Source: a bacterium (lineage in GTDB: Bacteria > SAR324 > XYD2-FULL-50-16). Taken from it: DNA of 64,000 bases. Shown here piece after piece: positions 62,074 to 64,000 of this stretch (position 1 is its first letter; every line of letters begins with the position of its first letter). The stretch spans positions 20,494 through 84,493 of the forward strand of contig JAJRZQ010000028.1 in assembly GCA_024275165.1 (NCBI GenBank), read 5' to 3'. The translations under genes were made by a program, and so were the position numbers. The notes beneath the pieces are model-generated. The model was not told the DNA's origin and ran no database searches. It was given only the letters and a program-made list of their open reading frames with translations.

Positions 62074-62735
62074 TTGAAGCGAGATTGGTGAAAGTCTTTC
62101 CTTCCTTTAAAATTCAAGTGGAGTTTTCAGCCCCTTCCCAAGGGATCACCGTCATTGCCGGCCCCTCTGGCTCGGGCAAGAGCAGCTTGATCAAAATGGT
62201 GGCCGGGTTGTTAAAACCCGACGCGGGTTATTTATCCATTCGAGGGGAGTGCTTTTTTGATTCTAGGCGCAACAAAGATGTGCCCCCAGAAAAGAGAGAC
62301 TTAGGCGTGGTTTTTCAAGAACCTCGCCTGATGCCGCACTGGACGGTGAAAAAAAACCTGCTTTGGGCCGCGCCGACCGCGAATAATCGTTTAAGTTTCG
62401 AGGAGATATTACAGCTCTTGGGCTTGGGTAAGCTGTTGGGACGGAAACCCAACGACCTATCTGGTGGGGAAGCGCAACGAGTGGCCATCGGTCGCGCCCT
62501 CTTAAAAGAGCCGAGCCTTTTATTGTTGGACGAACCCTTAGCGAATTTAGACGAGAAGCGAAAAGAGGAACTGATTGCCTTTATTCACCGGTTGCCCCAA
62601 CGGCTCAATATTCCCATCTTGTATGTTACCCATTCTAAAAAAGAGCGGGAGGCCTTGGCAGACCATACCTTATGGATTCACGACGGCTGCTTGTTGCAGG
62701 CGCAACCTTCCTCTCAAAAAACAGCGTCTCAATAG
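62070..62735 (+). CDS. modC: Molybdate ABC transporter ATPase ModC (short form)
   Basis: The 221-aa ATPase has Walker A GPSGSGKSSLIK, signature LSGGEAQRVAIGRAL, Walker B LLLLDEPLANLD and the H-loop THSKKE. It lacks the C-terminal MOP/TOBE domain of many ModC. I chose GTG 62070 because AGGAG lies seven bases upstream; ATG 62064 is too close to it. GTG overlaps the modB stop by 4 bp. Confidence 0.9.
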   Translation: MIEARLVKVFPSFKIQVEFSAPSQGITVIAGPSGSGKSSLIKMVAGLLKPDAGYLSIRGECFFDSRRNKDVPPEKRDLGVVFQEPRLMPHWTVKKNLLWAAPTANNRLSFEEILQLLGLGKLLGRKPNDLSGGEAQRVAIGRALLKEPSLLLLDEPLANLDEKRKEELIAFIHRLPQRLNIPILYVTHSKKEREALADHTLWIHDGCLLQAQPSSQKTASQ

Positions 62736-62746
62736 GTTGGGCTGGC

Positions 62747-62772
62747 GCAACTTAGGCCGGCTCCTAGGTTGC
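62747..62772. repeat. Inverted repeat between modC and the tRNA fragment
   Basis: GCAACTTAGG (62747-62756) and CCTAGGTTGC (62763-62772) pair over 10 bp with one G-T wobble and a 6-base loop. No T run follows on either strand, so it is not a clear terminator. Confidence 0.4.
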
Positions 62773-62779
62773 CCAGGGT

Positions 62780-62805
62780 TGGTGCGAGAGGGGAGACTCG
62801 AATTT
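62780..62805 (-). other. tRNA 3'-end fragment, probable attachment site (attL)
   Basis: On the leftward strand the sequence TTCGAGT CTCCC CTCTCGC ACCA is the T loop, T-stem half, acceptor strand and encoded ACCA of a tRNA. Nothing of the tRNA body lies upstream of it; AT-rich DNA and an integrase gene do. Its acceptor (CTCTCGC) resembles tRNA-Leu but differs from the tRNA-Leu at 53106. It marks the integration point of an element extending to the right. Confidence 0.72.
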
Positions 62806-62885
62806 CCTAAGAATTTATTAATATGATTAATAAAAACAACAAAATAAAAGAAAAATTTAAAAAAAATAATAATTAGTAATTTTCT

Positions 62886-63917
62886 TTAATGATTTAGCAT
62901 ATCTGAAATGCCTTCAATTGAATCTACAAGCTCTTTTAATGGGGCTTTGTTGCTGTTGAAGTATGATCTTGTCGTTTGAATATCGGAATGTCGAGCCAAG
63001 CTTTGCACAAGAACCAATGGGGCACCATTATTTAAAAGCTCAGTAATAACGGTTGAACGAAATCCATGAATCGGCTTGATTCCTTTTATGTCTAGGCGCT
63101 TCATTATTTTTGATAAAGGTGTAGATATTGAGCAGTCACCAGAAAACGCTTGATTTCCTAGCCCGTCATCTAAGTACCATTGTTCTTTATTGCTCCTGCA
63201 AGCTATATCTTTTTTGAGAAAACCATGAAGGTTTTTCGCGATCGGTATCGAAGCCTCTTTTTTAGCTTTTGGTTCCCACCGGATTGGGCGATTGTGAGAT
63301 GTCGCAAGAATCGAAACAATGTGGATTGCTCCTTGCTTTAAGTCGATATTTTTTAAAAGCAGGTGCCTGATTTCTCCTCCTCTCATACCTGTAAATAAAA
63401 GCATATAGAATATACGCAAATGGTTGAGTCGTTGCTTGCGGCGTTGAGGATTTAATTCGTTTGTAAAATCAACGAGTAAATTATAGTGGATTAAGTTGAT
63501 TTGTTCTCTTGACAGTACGACATGCTCTTTTTTCAGCTTTTGCGGTTTTTTTATTTTGTACCTCGGCATTAGGTCGGCGTCAGCCGCCCAATAAAGAAAA
63601 GTTTGCAAATGGCTTGCGTATTTATTTTGAGTATTTTGTCCAAGGCTGTTTTTAACTAGTTCTAGTTTAAAGCGATTTTCGGAGGAACGGCTAAAATTAG
63701 CCAATTCGTGATCTCCTACCAAAGTAGCATATTTCTTTCTTAGTTTCCCATATTCTCGCACTGTGGCTATGGCCCGAAATTTTGAAACCTCATCAAGCCA
63801 ATAATCCATTGCCGCTAAAATATGAATTTTTCCTTGGATTAAGGGCTCAGCAAATCCTCTTTCAGCTAGTTTTTGCTTCAGAGTGTTGGCATAGAGTTCA
63901 TCTAAGAAATCATTCAC
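62886..63917 (-). CDS. Tyrosine recombinase/phage-type integrase, 5' end perhaps beyond window
   Basis: The protein has the catalytic set of tyrosine recombinases: Arg in TGMRGGEIRHLLL, HGFR (H-x-x-R), ARHSDIQTTRSYF with the second His and the nucleophile Tyr. It likely integrates the element at the tRNA fragment beside it. The GTG at 63917 is one start (343 aa), but the frame stays open to 64000 with coding-like sequence (DEAHWDGTRQ), so the true start may be outside. Base composition is AT-rich compared with the rest of the window, a sign of transfer. Confidence 0.92.
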   Translation of the reverse strand: MNDFLDELYANTLKQKLAERGFAEPLIQGKIHILAAMDYWLDEVSKFRAIATVREYGKLRKKYATLVGDHELANFSRSSENRFKLELVKNSLGQNTQNKYASHLQTFLYWAADADLMPRYKIKKPQKLKKEHVVLSREQINLIHYNLLVDFTNELNPQRRKQRLNHLRIFYMLLFTGMRGGEIRHLLLKNIDLKQGAIHIVSILATSHNRPIRWEPKAKKEASIPIAKNLHGFLKKDIACRSNKEQWYLDDGLGNQAFSGDCSISTPLSKIMKRLDIKGIKPIHGFRSTVITELLNNGAPLVLVQSLARHSDIQTTRSYFNSNKAPLKELVDSIEGISDMLNH

Positions 63918-64000
63918 TTCTTGTTTGGACCTTTGTCGAGTTCCATCCCAATGAGCTTCATCAATTGAGCAAAGGTCGATTAAGGGAGGGTTTTTTTTAA

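Noticed and set aside
1-64000. CRISPR array or toxin-antitoxin/defence island
   Set aside because: No regularly spaced repeats and no defence gene families recognised in the window.

Overview
This window looks like the chromosome of a Gram-negative, flexible-metabolism bacterium. An outer membrane is implied by an MlaA-like protein, an MlaC-like protein, several secreted proteins ending in phenylalanine like beta-barrels, and polysaccharide assembly genes. The tig-clpP-clpX block, DksA, GAF/HD-GYP and CheA-like proteins, and the anaerobic (CbiX/CbiD/CbiG) B12 route fit a deltaproteobacteria-like or SAR324-like lineage, but I cannot place it from sequence alone. Codon use is rich in GGG and CCC, so runs of 7 to 10 G or C are common. 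Gene packing is tight, with many ATGA, TAATG and TGATG overlaps.

Layout. 1-6.1 kb: a leftward block of hypotheticals, a GAF/HD-GYP protein and dksA. 6.3-9.4 kb: comM and a B12-binding radical SAM protein. 9.5-15.1 kb: a surface polysaccharide locus (FkbM methyltransferase, three glycosyltransferases, a flippase). 15.2-17.2 kb: NDH-2 and pcm. 17.6-20.0 kb: two tandem paralogous beta-barrel-like proteins and a FecR-domain gene that seems split by a -1 frame change at a run of seven A. 20.5-28.9 kb: bcp, a cNMP-binding CheA-like kinase, a second HD protein, a GT-C membrane glycosyltransferase, a DUF3187-like protein, a TfoX C-domain protein and a LysR regulator. 29.2-34.6 kb: an SPL-like radical SAM protein, a methyltransferase, a DEAD-box helicase and a large unknown protein. 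34.7-38.8 kb: an mlaA-mlaC-RND operon.

39.0-52.9 kb is a B12 biosynthesis island. cbiP-cobD-cbiB run left and twelve genes run right from cbiA to cbiH, with a CbiM-like permease. cbiJ, cobU, cobS and cobT are not here. It is followed by tRNA-Leu(GAG), an IS3-family element and an MscS channel. 56.1-57.1 kb has two small conserved genes. 57.2-60.4 kb is tig-clpP-clpX, in which the ClpP has lost its catalytic serine and histidine. 60.6-62.7 kb is modABC. At 62.78 kb a tRNA 3' fragment next to a tyrosine recombinase marks the left end of an integrated element that runs out of the window.

The strongest unusual signals are the ClpR-like dead ClpP as the only clpP in the tig-clpX operon, the MCE-free MlaA/MlaC/RND operon whose MlaA and RND proteins share an acidic F-E-E-E-F segment, the FecR frameshift site, and homopolymer tracts placed like phase-variation switches in two polysaccharide genes.
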